From assembly GCA_016708925.1 (NCBI GenBank), contig JADJET010000003.1, positions 310,001-374,000 on the forward strand: DNA of 64,000 bases, read 5' to 3'. Source of the stretch: Gammaproteobacteria bacterium (lineage in GTDB: Bacteria; Pseudomonadota; Gammaproteobacteria; Pseudomonadales; Porticoccaceae). The notes beneath the pieces are model-generated. The model worked only from the letters and a program-made list of their open reading frames with translations. It did no database searches and was not told the DNA's origin. Positions within the stretch are counted from its first letter, which is position 1, and each line of letters opens with the position of its first letter. Both the position numbers and the translations under genes were made by a program. Below are positions 18,262 through 26,719 of this stretch, piece by piece.

Positions 18262-18967
18262 CGCTGTTGTACCAGTGGCTCAGATTCTGGTCGAGGCAGG
18301 CTTCCAGCGCGGCGATCCGCGGTCGGTAGATATCCAGCAGCACCTTCCGCAGGTTCGGCGGCAGGGGCACGCCAACGCCCGCGTTCTCCGGCGCGGCAAC
18401 CACCTCGGGTGTCCACGCAGAGGTGGGCTCAAGCGCCAAAAAATTGGCCACCCGCCGCAGCAAGCCCATCGGATCGGCGCGGATATCTTCGTAAAACAGC
18501 ACCCGCATTTGCCGCGCCGGAAACACCTCGCACCAGATAGCCAGGGTGCGCGCATAGTCGCCGCGCAGCAGCGAACCCCGGGAGTGGAAATGGTCGAGAA
18601 ACCATTGATCCGAAACTTCGCCCAAGGTCAGCTCCGCGCGTCCCAACGCCATCTGGGCCGCCGACCAGGCGCGTTCGATCGGGTTGCGCAGCAGAAACAG
18701 GATACGCAGATCGGGAAACAGGGCACCGATGCGCGCTACCACTTCGGGCTCCAGGGTGGAGTAGGCGGGCGTTATGTCACCATTGACGCGCCCATCGCCG
18801 GTCGCAAACAGGTCGCGGTACCACTGCTCCGGCAGGACGGCGCGCCGGGCATTCCAGTAATGCACCTCCTTGCCCCCCGGGAAACCAATGCGCGGGTGAC
18901 GCGCCAGGTTTGCATGGAGCCAGGTGGTGCCCGCCTTCTGGGCGCCTATGCCCATAAAGCTCAGCAT
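18254..18967 (-). CDS. Sulfotransferase
   Basis: This 237-residue sulfotransferase has a 5'-PAPS loop at residues 6-17 (GIGAQKAGTTWL), FPGGKEVHYWN, and the 3'-phosphate loop ILFLLRNPIERAWSAAQ, all characteristic of heparan-sulfate or polysaccharide sulfotransferases. I chose the ATG at 18967: it has GAGCGG upstream and starts 7 bp after the preceding stop, whereas the open frame further upstream runs into the neighbouring gene. It likely decorates the polysaccharide exported by the ABC transporter of this operon. Confidence 0.85.
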   Translation of the reverse strand: MLSFMGIGAQKAGTTWLHANLARHPRIGFPGGKEVHYWNARRAVLPEQWYRDLFATGDGRVNGDITPAYSTLEPEVVARIGALFPDLRILFLLRNPIERAWSAAQMALGRAELTLGEVSDQWFLDHFHSRGSLLRGDYARTLAIWCEVFPARQMRVLFYEDIRADPMGLLRRVANFLALEPTSAWTPEVVAAPENAGVGVPLPPNLRKVLLDIYRPRIAALEACLDQNLSHWYNSDD

Positions 18968-18974
18968 GGCCCGC

Positions 18975-19709
18975 TCAACATGGATGGTAGCCGAAGGTGG
19001 CGAGTGCCGGGCGCGCGACGGCGAACGCATCCCCGAGTTGTTCGCACCAGTCATCGGGCAGCGCCCGGTGCGAAGGCGTTATGCCTGCCTGATCGATCCG
19101 GACGAGGTCGAGCGCAAGACCCAGCTCGGCCCCGACGCGGGCCAGTTCTTGTGCCGGGCGGGCACAGAAATCCTCATAGCGAATGAGCGCACAACGGCCG
19201 GGATAGCGCCGTGCCCGGTCGCGGCCCCTCAGATTCACGGCGCTCCACAGCCGCAGCGACTGCGCGGCAAGAGATTCGCTATCGAAGCCCCGCCAAGCAT
19301 TGCGCGGCCGTGCAGCAGCAACTGACGTTGATTGGCGGAAAACGCCATGGAGAGGCCATTGCGTACCACCTGAAGAAATCTGCTGGCGGGCATCGCATCG
19401 AGCAGGAGATCGAGCATAAAAACAGCGCGGGGATTCTTCACCAGACAGGGCGTATCCTTGGGCGTATCCCGCCGCGTGCCGCGCCAGAGCCGCCGCCAGG
19501 TCCACCCGCCACGCCGCCTCGTCGAAACCCTCACCGGCGAGATAGCCCGCCAGGTGACGGTCATACACTGCCGCCATCGGCAACGCATCCAGGGAGTCAT
19601 TGAGGTCGCGTCCAGGAAACACCCCGGCCGCCGCCAGCGCCGCCACCAAGGCGCGTGTGCCCGAACCGCCGGTGGCGCCTATCCACAACAGGGGACTGGA
19701 ATTCGACAT
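18975..19709 (-). CDS. Sulfotransferase with frame-scrambled central segment
   Basis: The ATG at 19709 opens a 244-residue frame with a P-loop (IGATGGSGTRALV) and a normal C-terminus (LRLWSAVN, CALIRYEDFC). The central part from about 19455 to 19285 is not sulfotransferase-like in this frame. The neighbouring frame there reads LVKNPRAVFMLDLLLDAM and RFLQVVRNGLSMAFSANQ, the expected family sequence including the 3'-phosphate loop. Two opposite one-base shifts explain this: one near a GG at about 19450 and one in a GGGG run near 19288. The annotated frame therefore encodes a protein lacking half of the PAPS site, through either decay or two sequencing errors. Position and spacing (7 bp to the next gene) fit the operon. 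Confidence 0.7.
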   Translation of the reverse strand: MSNSSPLLWIGATGGSGTRALVAALAAAGVFPGRDLNDSLDALPMAAVYDRHLAGYLAGEGFDEAAWRVDLAAALARHAAGYAQGYALSGEESPRCFYARSPARCDARQQISSGGTQWPLHGVFRQSTSVAAARPRNAWRGFDSESLAAQSLRLWSAVNLRGRDRARRYPGRCALIRYEDFCARPAQELARVGAELGLALDLVRIDQAGITPSHRALPDDWCEQLGDAFAVARPALATFGYHPC

Positions 19710-19725
19710 GGCCAAGTTACCCCGG

Positions 19726-20994
19726 TTAACAGCGCTCAGGGGTAGGCACGACGCCGGGCGCTTCCAGCACCTCCCCCGCATGCAGCACCTCGCCACCCAG
19801 ATCGACACTACCCAGAAAGCGTTGTTCCCGACCCGTCACCCGAAAATTGCACACCCCGACGTGCTTGTCCAGCACCGGGGCTATCTGATCCGTGCGCCGG
19901 TCTTCAAGGCGCACGGTCAGCGAATAGCGGCCCTCGGCCAGTTTCAGCGGGAGGCGGAACCGGCACTCGAAGGCCCCGTCGGCGCCCAGCGTCAGTTCGC
20001 CCCGGCTCGCCCGCGCGATCAGACCGTAGAGATTGTAGCCGCGGACATCGCGCAGCATGAGCGCTACCGCGGGCACCACCTCGGGGGCGTGCACCCGGCC
20101 CGCCACCCGCACGCCGATCGCATCGCCCGCGGCAAACTCGCCGGTGGCGCCATCGGGATGCTCGATCGCCACATCTTCCACCACGCCGCGCCGGCTCTGA
20201 AAGCGGGTTTCGACAGCGTCCGCGTGCCACACCAACGCATCCTCGCCGACCTGGCCACCGCTGCGCATCAAAAAATAGTAGCGCTCGGTCACCGTCTCGG
20301 GATCGCCTTCGGCCACCACCCGGCCCTGATCCAGACAGATGGCGCCGGTGCAGTAATTCTTGATCAACTGGATATCGTGAGAGGCAAGCAAAATACTGGC
20401 GCCACCCTCGATCAGTTGCTCAAGGCGGTCCAGGCAGCGCGCCTGAAAGCCCATATCGCCCACCGCCAGCGCCTCATCGACGATCAGCAGGTCCGGTTCC
20501 AGCGCGGTGGACACCGAAAACGCCAGGCGCACGAACATTCCCGAGGAATAGGTCTTGACCGGGCGCCCCAGCGCCTCCCCAAGCCCGGAAAATTCGGCGA
20601 TAGCGCCGTAACGCTCCCGCACCCGCTCCGGCTCAATGCCATAGGTGGCGCCCATGAGAAAGATATTTTCGCGCCCGGTCATCTCCGGGTTCATGCCCGC
20701 GCCCAGTTCCAGCAGGGCGGTGACCCGGCCACGCAGGCGCACGCTGCCAGAACTCGGCCGCACGGTGCCGGCGATTATCTGGAGCAGTGTCGATTTGCCG
20801 GCGCCATTGGGGCCGATAACGCCCAGGATCTCGCCACGCCCCAACCGAAACGACACTCCCGCCAGCGAGGCCAGGCGCTCCGCCGGGCGGCGCCGCCACA
20901 GCAGCTCGGCGAGCCGCTGGCGAGGGCTCGCGTAGGCCGGATAGGACTTGCCCAGGTTTTCGACTTCGAGTACGGGTTCCGGCTCAGAGGACAT
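19726..20994 (-). CDS. ABC transporter ATP-binding protein for polysaccharide export (Wzt/TagH type)
   Basis: The 422-residue ATPase energises export of a completed glycan across the inner membrane. Walker A is at residues 61-69 (GPNGAGKST), the signature is YSSGMFVRLAF, Walker B with the typical polysaccharide-exporter variant is LLIVDEALAVGD, and the switch His is in LLASHD. The C-terminal extension from about residue 245 is a Wzt-like carbohydrate-binding domain (RSGGQVGEDALVWHADAVET onwards, including ADAVE...F). The ATG at 20994 overlaps the permease gene by 11 bp and has GAGGG upstream; a GTG at 21009 is possible. Confidence 0.9.
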   Translation of the reverse strand: MSSEPEPVLEVENLGKSYPAYASPRQRLAELLWRRRPAERLASLAGVSFRLGRGEILGVIGPNGAGKSTLLQIIAGTVRPSSGSVRLRGRVTALLELGAGMNPEMTGRENIFLMGATYGIEPERVRERYGAIAEFSGLGEALGRPVKTYSSGMFVRLAFSVSTALEPDLLIVDEALAVGDMGFQARCLDRLEQLIEGGASILLASHDIQLIKNYCTGAICLDQGRVVAEGDPETVTERYYFLMRSGGQVGEDALVWHADAVETRFQSRRGVVEDVAIEHPDGATGEFAAGDAIGVRVAGRVHAPEVVPAVALMLRDVRGYNLYGLIARASRGELTLGADGAFECRFRLPLKLAEGRYSLTVRLEDRRTDQIAPVLDKHVGVCNFRVTGREQRFLGSVDLGGEVLHAGEVLEAPGVVPTPERC

Positions 20995-21796
20995 CGGCAA
21001 AACCCTCACGCAGGCGCCGGAACCACCACCAGCCCAACTGCATCACCACCAGCGCCACTGCCCAGAGCAACCCGAGCGAATGCCAGTCCGGCAGCACGCC
21101 CTCGACCATCACCGCGCGCAGGCCCTCGATCACCACGGTGAGGGGATTCAATAACAGCAGCGCTCGCGCCTTTTCCGGCACCGTCTGCAGCGGGAAAAAA
21201 ACCGGTGTAAGGAACATGACGGCCGACACCACCAAGCCAATCACATGGGCAATATCGCGCACATAGACCGTGAGCGCGGCGAGGAACCAGGAGAGTCCGA
21301 CGAGGAAAAGATACAAGGGTGCGATGAACAGCGCCACATAGGGCCAGGTCGGGGCAATACCCGGACCCCAGATGGCCAGGGCCGCCATGAAAACCCCAAG
21401 GTTCATCAGAAAAAACAGCGTCAACGTGGTAACCGAAGCGACCGGTATCACCTCCAGAGGAAAGACGACCTTTTTCACCAGATTAGCTTGCCCTAGCAGC
21501 AAGCCCGGCGCACTGCCGACCGCTTCGGAAAACAGTGAAAACACCACGAATCCGGAGTACAAAAACAACGGGAAACTAAGCGCCGCCCCGCGCTCCGCCA
21601 CCCACTTGAGGGGCATCACATAGGCAAACACCAAGGTAAACACACCGATCAGCAACAGCGGTTGCAGGAAGGGCCACAGCAGCCCGAACCAGGACCCTCT
21701 GTAGCGTCCGGCTACCCCGTTAGCCGCCAACGCCGCGATCAGTCTCCGATGCCGCCAGAATGCGGCGGGCCAGCCCAAGGCGTCACTGCCCTTCAA
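20984..21796 (-). CDS. ABC-2 type polysaccharide export permease (Wzm type)
   Basis: The 270-residue inner-membrane protein has about six hydrophobic segments and the ABC-2 family start RHRRLIAALAANGVAGRYRG SWFGLLWPFLQP (cytoplasmic helix then TM1). It pairs with the ATPase encoded immediately downstream. Its start overlaps the end of the PpiC-type gene by 14 bp. With the cognate Wzt C-terminal domain this indicates an ABC-dependent O-antigen or capsule-like export pathway, here probably for a sulfated polymer. Confidence 0.9.
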   Translation of the reverse strand: MKGSDALGWPAAFWRHRRLIAALAANGVAGRYRGSWFGLLWPFLQPLLLIGVFTLVFAYVMPLKWVAERGAALSFPLFLYSGFVVFSLFSEAVGSAPGLLLGQANLVKKVVFPLEVIPVASVTTLTLFFLMNLGVFMAALAIWGPGIAPTWPYVALFIAPLYLFLVGLSWFLAALTVYVRDIAHVIGLVVSAVMFLTPVFFPLQTVPEKARALLLLNPLTVVIEGLRAVMVEGVLPDWHSLGLLWAVALVVMQLGWWWFRRLREGFADVL

Positions 21797-22766
21797 TCAA
21801 ACCCGCCGCCCCGGCGGGCTGCTGTGCGAGCCGCGCCCTGGCGTCCGCCATCAGCACCCGCAACTGCTCGGCACTCACCTGTACGTTCACAGCCTTCAGC
21901 AGATCCTGCTCCCAGGCCGCCAGATAGTCGTGCCTGTAGTCCACACGCAGTTTGGCGATGATGTTCTTTTTGGCTTCGTCGAAACTCATTTGCCCACCAG
22001 GCTGGTAGTGAACGCTCTCGATCAAATGCAGCCCATACTGGCTCTGCACCACCTCGCTGAGTTGGCCGGGTTCGCGCAGCGCGAAGGCAGCGGCCTCGAA
22101 GGGCGGGACCATCTGCCCGCGGCCGAAGGCGGGCAGTTCTCCACCGAGGCCGGCACTACTTTCGTCCTCGGAAAATTCGCGCGCCAACGCGTCGAACGCT
22201 TCCCCACCGCGCACCCGGGCGGCGACGGCATCGAGCTGAGCCCGTTTTTCGGTCACCAGAGCCTCCGGCGCGTCGGCCGGCAGTTTGAGCAGGATATGGC
22301 GAACACGCATCTTCTCCGGGGTTCGGTAGCGCTCCTTGTCGGCCTTGTAGCGCTCCAGCGCCAGCGCCTCGAAGTCGGGTTCCTGAATGACTTCGATTTG
22401 ATGTTGACGCAGCGCGTCCGCAAAAATTCGGGCTCGTGCGGTCTCCACTGCGGCTCTCACCTGGGGCTTCGCAGCCACGCCCGTGCGCTCTGCTTCAGCG
22501 GTAAAAGCACGCAATTTCATCAGACCGTTGACAAACGTAAGCGCCGACTGGGGGTCATTGCCAAGCTGATTGAGGACGTCCGGGGGCAAAACCGACAGCT
22601 CGAGAGCAAGCTGTTGCCGGGTCAGTGCCATATCGCGGCTGGTTGCAATGATGGCGGACTCATCCGCGTGTACGACATCCATACCGAGCGCGATCAGGAC
22701 CGACACCCCTGCCAGCGCGATCCGCAACCTTCCAGCTTTCAGTACGTGGGAGAAAACGCTGCTCAT
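21783..22766 (-). CDS. Exported PpiC-type peptidylprolyl isomerase
   Basis: The 327-residue periplasmic chaperone/isomerase has a signal peptide (hydrophobic GVSVLIALGM, predicted cut after HA before DESA). The N-terminal SurA/PrsA-like helical region includes LELSVLPPDVLNQLG. The parvulin domain (about 150-245) shows MRVRHILLK, the FDALAREFSED motif and GGELPAFGRGQMVPPFE. EpsD-type PpiC proteins occur in exopolysaccharide operons, and this gene heads the glycan-export operon. The ATG at 22766 has AGGA 7 bp upstream; the frame upstream of it is untranslated leader. Confidence 0.85.
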   Translation of the reverse strand: MSSVFSHVLKAGRLRIALAGVSVLIALGMDVVHADESAIIATSRDMALTRQQLALELSVLPPDVLNQLGNDPQSALTFVNGLMKLRAFTAEAERTGVAAKPQVRAAVETARARIFADALRQHQIEVIQEPDFEALALERYKADKERYRTPEKMRVRHILLKLPADAPEALVTEKRAQLDAVAARVRGGEAFDALAREFSEDESSAGLGGELPAFGRGQMVPPFEAAAFALREPGQLSEVVQSQYGLHLIESVHYQPGGQMSFDEAKKNIIAKLRVDYRHDYLAAWEQDLLKAVNVQVSAEQLRVLMADARARLAQQPAGAAGLIEGQ

Positions 22767-22814
22767 GAGCAATCCTGTTGATTGGAGACAATTTGCCGGG
22801 CGCCGCATCGTACA

Positions 22815-22844
22815 CGAAAAAACGGGCGCCCTGGGCGCCCGTTT
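22815..22844 (-). terminator. Rho-independent terminator
   Basis: An 11-bp perfect stem (AAACGGGCGCC / GGCGCCCGTTT) with a 3-base loop at 22820-22844 is followed on the minus strand by a run of T. It lies 32 bp after the stop of the gene at 22876-23919 and separates it from the downstream glycan operon. Confidence 0.85.
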
Positions 22845-22875
22845 CACACTGATCAGACAGCTACTGATCAGGCAG

Positions 22876-23919
22876 TCATTGACCCGCCTGGTAGGGAAAT
22901 CCGCCAGGCAGGGTAATGCGGTAGCGGCAGGCATTGGCGGCGCCGATGCCACATTGCGTGGCCCCGGGGCTGCCAGCCTGGGGCCGAACGTTCAGGTAGT
23001 ACATGGTATTCGGGTTGATGGGGCAACTTTTCACGCCAAACGGTGGCGTGTATACGGCCGGGTTATGGACGCGGACCTGTCCCGTACCGGACAGTTTGCA
23101 GTTGTTAATGACGTTGAAATCACCGGGCGTGGACGACACGGCGAAGTCATAGGCGTTCAAGGTCTCGCCGCTTTCGGCCCGCTCTACACCAAAGAGGTAC
23201 GGCTGGCTCGCGAATCCGCTACCCGCCGGAATCCGCATCGCCCAGACCTGCCCGGCAACCACGGTATCGTATAGTGACAACTGACCACCGTTGCGGCAGT
23301 TATTGTATTGGCTGGGGACGCAGCGGGGCACATAGAGCTCGGTGAGAGCACCCCGGTTATGCACATAGTTGCTGCCATTGATCCAGGGGTTGGTGCCTGC
23401 CCCCGGATCACTGCCACCGCCGCCACCACCGCCGCCGGTAGGGTTGAAGGTTGCAGTAACGGCTTTCACCGCGTTCATGGTCACGTTGCAAGTCGCCCCA
23501 TTCGACGACGTGCACCCGATCCAACTCCCAAACGCCGAATTGGCACCAGCGGTGGCGGTCAGGACCACAGGTACATTGTTGTCAAATTCGGCGGCACAAT
23601 TGGCACCACAATCGATATCGTCCGCGTTGTTGCCTGGCGGCTCTCCCGTCACCGTACCCGTGCCCGCTCCGCCTCTGGCAACCGTGAGTGTCCAAGGGCC
23701 GGTGCCGCCACCGCCACCGCCACCGCCATCGGTGGGAATGCAGGCAGTAGGCACGGTGGCGCTCACCGCTCCATCGGACACGTTGACCTGGTTCGAGGTG
23801 CAACTAACGCTGCCACCCGCATCGCCAGTCAGGGTGATGGTAATGCCCCAGACGGTCAACGCCGCACTGGCAAACACCGCCGCAATAGCGAGCCTGATCT
23901 TGCCTGTCATCCTGTTCAT
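22876..23919 (-). CDS. Exported protein with InlB-like bacterial repeat and polyglycine linkers
   Basis: The 347-residue protein has a signal peptide (MTGKIRLAIAAVFASAALTV) and two linkers of eight glycines flanking a divergent InlB-type repeat (CGANCAAEFDNNVPVVLTAT, then SAFGSWIGC ... ATFNP). The C-terminal domain of about 165 residues is rich in paired cysteines and aromatic residues (YVPRCVPSQYNNCRNGGQLS) and has no family I recognise. The linker-plus-repeat architecture is that of surface or secreted binding proteins. I chose the ATG at 23919 because GGAGG lies 10 bp upstream; an ATG directly next to that SD is too close. A strong terminator follows the gene. Confidence 0.65.
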   Translation of the reverse strand: MNRMTGKIRLAIAAVFASAALTVWGITITLTGDAGGSVSCTSNQVNVSDGAVSATVPTACIPTDGGGGGGGGTGPWTLTVARGGAGTGTVTGEPPGNNADDIDCGANCAAEFDNNVPVVLTATAGANSAFGSWIGCTSSNGATCNVTMNAVKAVTATFNPTGGGGGGGGSDPGAGTNPWINGSNYVHNRGALTELYVPRCVPSQYNNCRNGGQLSLYDTVVAGQVWAMRIPAGSGFASQPYLFGVERAESGETLNAYDFAVSSTPGDFNVINNCKLSGTGQVRVHNPAVYTPPFGVKSCPINPNTMYYLNVRPQAGSPGATQCGIGAANACRYRITLPGGFPYQAGQ

Positions 23920-24094
23920 GAACCGCATTCCTCCGGTGTGTATGAAAATCCGAGTGGGCAGCAATCAAGCCGGCCGCCCGGATGCCGAGCCATGGCCGAT
24001 TATCTACCCCCGGCGCGAGCAAAGAAACCCCGCCACTGCGACCCCGGTCGCAATTTCAAGACCACGATAGCGTAGAGAAAGTTTCGCACACCCA

Positions 24095-24123
24095 AAAAAA
24101 ACCGGGGGCCTTTCGGCCCCCGG
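24095..24123 (-). terminator. Rho-independent terminator
   Basis: A GC-rich 9-bp stem (CCGGGGGCC / GGCCCCCGG) with a TTTC loop at about 24102-24123 is followed on the minus strand by seven T. It lies 35 bp after the stop of the exported-protein gene at 24159-25790. Confidence 0.85.
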
Positions 24124-24158
24124 CGTGGTACAGCGAGCCCCAAAAGACTCGGTTACTA

Positions 24159-25790
24159 TTACGGAGCAGACACCGGATAAGGGATGACCGGGCTAATATC
24201 CGTCACATAGCCGTGATCCCACAACTGGCCGTAATTCAGCACCGCGTTGCCATTGGTGCCGTTTTCCAGGCTGGTCGCGGCGAAGCCGATCACCGGCAAG
24301 CCAGTAAAGCTGTAGCCGAAAGTGTCGCCCACGATGGTCCCTGCTTCCGGGAACTCCAACCGCATCCAGCCGGAGACAAAGCCAGCTGCAGCCAGGTTGA
24401 CGTTGGCGTCAATGGGTGACCCGAACAGATCACTGTTGTCGAAGGTGACTACTTGGGTCTCAAAGCAGATGGCGTCGGCAGGGGTGCCGGGCGGGGGCGG
24501 CGAGAAGCCGTTGTCCACGGCAATCACCTCACCCTCTTCACGATCGAAGAAGCGGAACCGCACCTTCACCGGAGCACAGTCATCCCCCGTGGGCTGCCCC
24601 TGCGCATCGCGCGGCCACTGGAAGGTGGTCGAACGCTCGAAGGGCGGCTCACCATAATAGGCCGGCGGATTGGGGCCATTGGCGCTGAGGCCGACAGCGG
24701 CTTCCCGCTCATCCACATACCAATACTTGGTGGGGAAGGAGATCACCCAGTCCGTCTTCGCCGCGTTGGCCGGGTTGACACTGTACTGGTTGGCAACCAC
24801 GACCCGCGAGATAGCCGCGGTGACTGCGTCCACCGGACGAATAAAGTCGTCAACCACAGGAGCGGCGACGGCCTGATCGATGACGTCTACCACTGCCGGA
24901 AGGGCCTGGTTCAACGATGGCAACTGGCTAGCCGCCTCGACGAGCAGGTCCACGTTGGACGTACCATCAACCCCGTTAGGGTTGAAGAAGTTGGCCAACA
25001 CGGTTGGGGTACCCGCGAACGCCTTGCCCTCGGTGGCCTTGATCAGGCTGAAAGAACCCTTGAGCACGTTTATGGGCTCGGACACCGTATCACGAGTCGC
25101 GCTAATCTGAACCGCACCCAGTTGCTGCCTTACAATGGTACAGCTGCGCGGCACACCATTGACGTGCTGAGCGTTGTAGCCGATGGAATCCGCCACCTCG
25201 GGGGTATCGTCGCCATCATTGGGGAAGTTCAGCGCCGGAGACGGCGCACCAGGGTTGGTCGGCGCCAGGGAAGCCATCTGGATCACTTCGATATGACCTT
25301 CCTTGGTGCGGTCGAGGCTGGTGGGGCCGCCGTCCCAAGGGCCGATGCCTGTGCCATTGATATAGTCGAAGTTGGTGAAGTCGATCGCACGGACGCCATT
25401 GCCCAGGTCGATCGGCAGCTGGCCAGCAGTACAGGATTGGTCAGCCGTACGGATGCGCGCAGCCGAACCATCGGGCGACAGGGTGACGGTGGCATTCCAC
25501 ACATCATAGGGCGAGAGCACGACGTTGAAGTCGCGCGCGTCGCGGCTGTTGTGGGCTTCGCGGAACCGGATCTTGAAGATCACGGTGTTCTCGCTGGTGT
25601 TGGTGATGTTGATGTTGGTATCGATATTGTTCCGCACCGTGTAGTACGGGAACAGCAACACTTCACCCAGACCGTTCTGAGACACGTTTACGGCCTGCGC
25701 CTGTGACGCCAGCATCATCGCGCTGGCGACGGTGACAGCGGCCGCAAGCGGCTTGACTGCCAAGTTCAAGGGTTTTTTTGGTGCACTCAT
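24159..25790 (-). CDS. Large exported protein of unknown function
   Basis: The 543-residue protein has a clear Sec signal peptide (KPLAAAVTVASAMMLASQAQA, cut before VNVSQNG). The mature N-terminus (GLGEVLLFPYYTVRNNIDTN, then NITNTSENTVIFKIRFREAH) reads like a beta-rich immunoglobulin-type domain resembling conserved proteobacterial exported proteins of unknown function. No transmembrane or CTERM anchor follows, so it is likely periplasmic or secreted, perhaps by the type II system encoded downstream (inference from proximity only). The ATG at 25790 has GAGGAAAGG upstream. The single-gene unit ends in a strong terminator, which suggests high expression. Confidence 0.65.
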   Translation of the reverse strand: MSAPKKPLNLAVKPLAAAVTVASAMMLASQAQAVNVSQNGLGEVLLFPYYTVRNNIDTNINITNTSENTVIFKIRFREAHNSRDARDFNVVLSPYDVWNATVTLSPDGSAARIRTADQSCTAGQLPIDLGNGVRAIDFTNFDYINGTGIGPWDGGPTSLDRTKEGHIEVIQMASLAPTNPGAPSPALNFPNDGDDTPEVADSIGYNAQHVNGVPRSCTIVRQQLGAVQISATRDTVSEPINVLKGSFSLIKATEGKAFAGTPTVLANFFNPNGVDGTSNVDLLVEAASQLPSLNQALPAVVDVIDQAVAAPVVDDFIRPVDAVTAAISRVVVANQYSVNPANAAKTDWVISFPTKYWYVDEREAAVGLSANGPNPPAYYGEPPFERSTTFQWPRDAQGQPTGDDCAPVKVRFRFFDREEGEVIAVDNGFSPPPPGTPADAICFETQVVTFDNSDLFGSPIDANVNLAAAGFVSGWMRLEFPEAGTIVGDTFGYSFTGLPVIGFAATSLENGTNGNAVLNYGQLWDHGYVTDISPVIPYPVSAP

Positions 25791-25955
25791 TTTACCTTTC
25801 CTCTTGAGTAGTCCATTCACTGTGCGATCCGCACGGCCGGGGGTCCGATCCGTTACAGTCATGGAGCATGATCGCTCGCGCAGTGATGGTAATGGGCCGA
25901 TTTTGGTTTTGCAAACGAAATATCGCGTAAAAACACCTGCTGAGCAGTCTTTTAG

Positions 25956-26387
25956 TCAGTTTAGGTTAGTGTGCCACCATTCACCTCCCGTACGCACCCA
26001 GCGTTCGTCCACCGGCCGCTGACCCTCAATGACCCCGCCAGCCGGATCCATCGTCGTGTAGGAGATCATCACTCTCACCACTGCGGTTTCCCCCTCAGCG
26101 TCGGGCAACACCTCAATGACCTCGGCCTTGTCCCAGCGTAGCGCCGATCCGAACCGGCTACTGAACAGCCGCAGGGGAGTCACCGCGCGGTAGGCAGGGC
26201 TTTCGTAGCCGTAAGCCTTGCCGAAATCCCCGTCGATCAGCGCCGCCCAACGCGCCTCAGCGCGGGCAGCAAGAACCTGCTTTGAATCAGCCTTCGACCC
26301 GGCCAAGCCGGTACAACCCGCCAGCATCAGCGATAGCGCCAACGCCGCCACCAACTGTAACCACTCGAAACGCCCATTCGATAGCAT
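25956..26387 (-). CDS. Lipoprotein with NTF2-like domain
   Basis: The 143-residue precursor has a lipobox (ALSLMLAGC, Cys25) and then a compact domain (ARAEARWAALIDGDFGKAYG to WVRTGGEWWHTN) whose pattern, ARWAALIDGDF with a terminal tryptophan-rich strand, resembles NTF2-like or SnoaL-type folds. Function is unknown. The ATG at 26387 has AAGGAA 6 bp upstream. The 165 bp downstream contain the AT-rich promoter region of the next exported-protein gene. Confidence 0.65.
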   Translation of the reverse strand: MLSNGRFEWLQLVAALALSLMLAGCTGLAGSKADSKQVLAARAEARWAALIDGDFGKAYGYESPAYRAVTPLRLFSSRFGSALRWDKAEVIEVLPDAEGETAVVRVMISYTTMDPAGGVIEGQRPVDERWVRTGGEWWHTNLN

Positions 26388-26719
26388 TGAGTTCCTTATA
26401 TAAATCAGACAACAATGGCGATCATGTAACAACATAGCTTAGGACTTTACAACAACTGTATGGGTTTTTTTTGACCGTAGCAGCTAACGGCATCACAGCT
26501 TGGCAATTGCAACTTACCCAAGGCGCCGCGCGCCAGCCCGGGTCAACCCTACGGCTGTTCAGACTCACCGCCGCCTTCAGCGGGTGTCTCATCGTCGATC
26601 TCCGACCAGTTGGCGATGCCGCCCAGCGAGCTGGAGAAGCGTCGCCGCAGCCTTGCGTAGGGCGGATAAGCGTAAGCGCATCCGCCACTCCGGCACGCGG
26701 AACCGTCACAGCGGCGGGG
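26388..26719. other. Non-coding region with one palindromic repeat
   Basis: About 330 bp between gspD and the lipoprotein gene. It holds one copy of the short palindrome (GTAGGGCGGATAAGCG ... CATCCGCC, 26657-26686) and a run of eight T near 26464. I see no gene. Confidence 0.6.

Noticed and set aside
22876..25790. IPTL-CTERM or PEP-CTERM tails on the two exported proteins
   Set aside because: Both C-termini lack the motif, the hydrophobic helix and the basic end.
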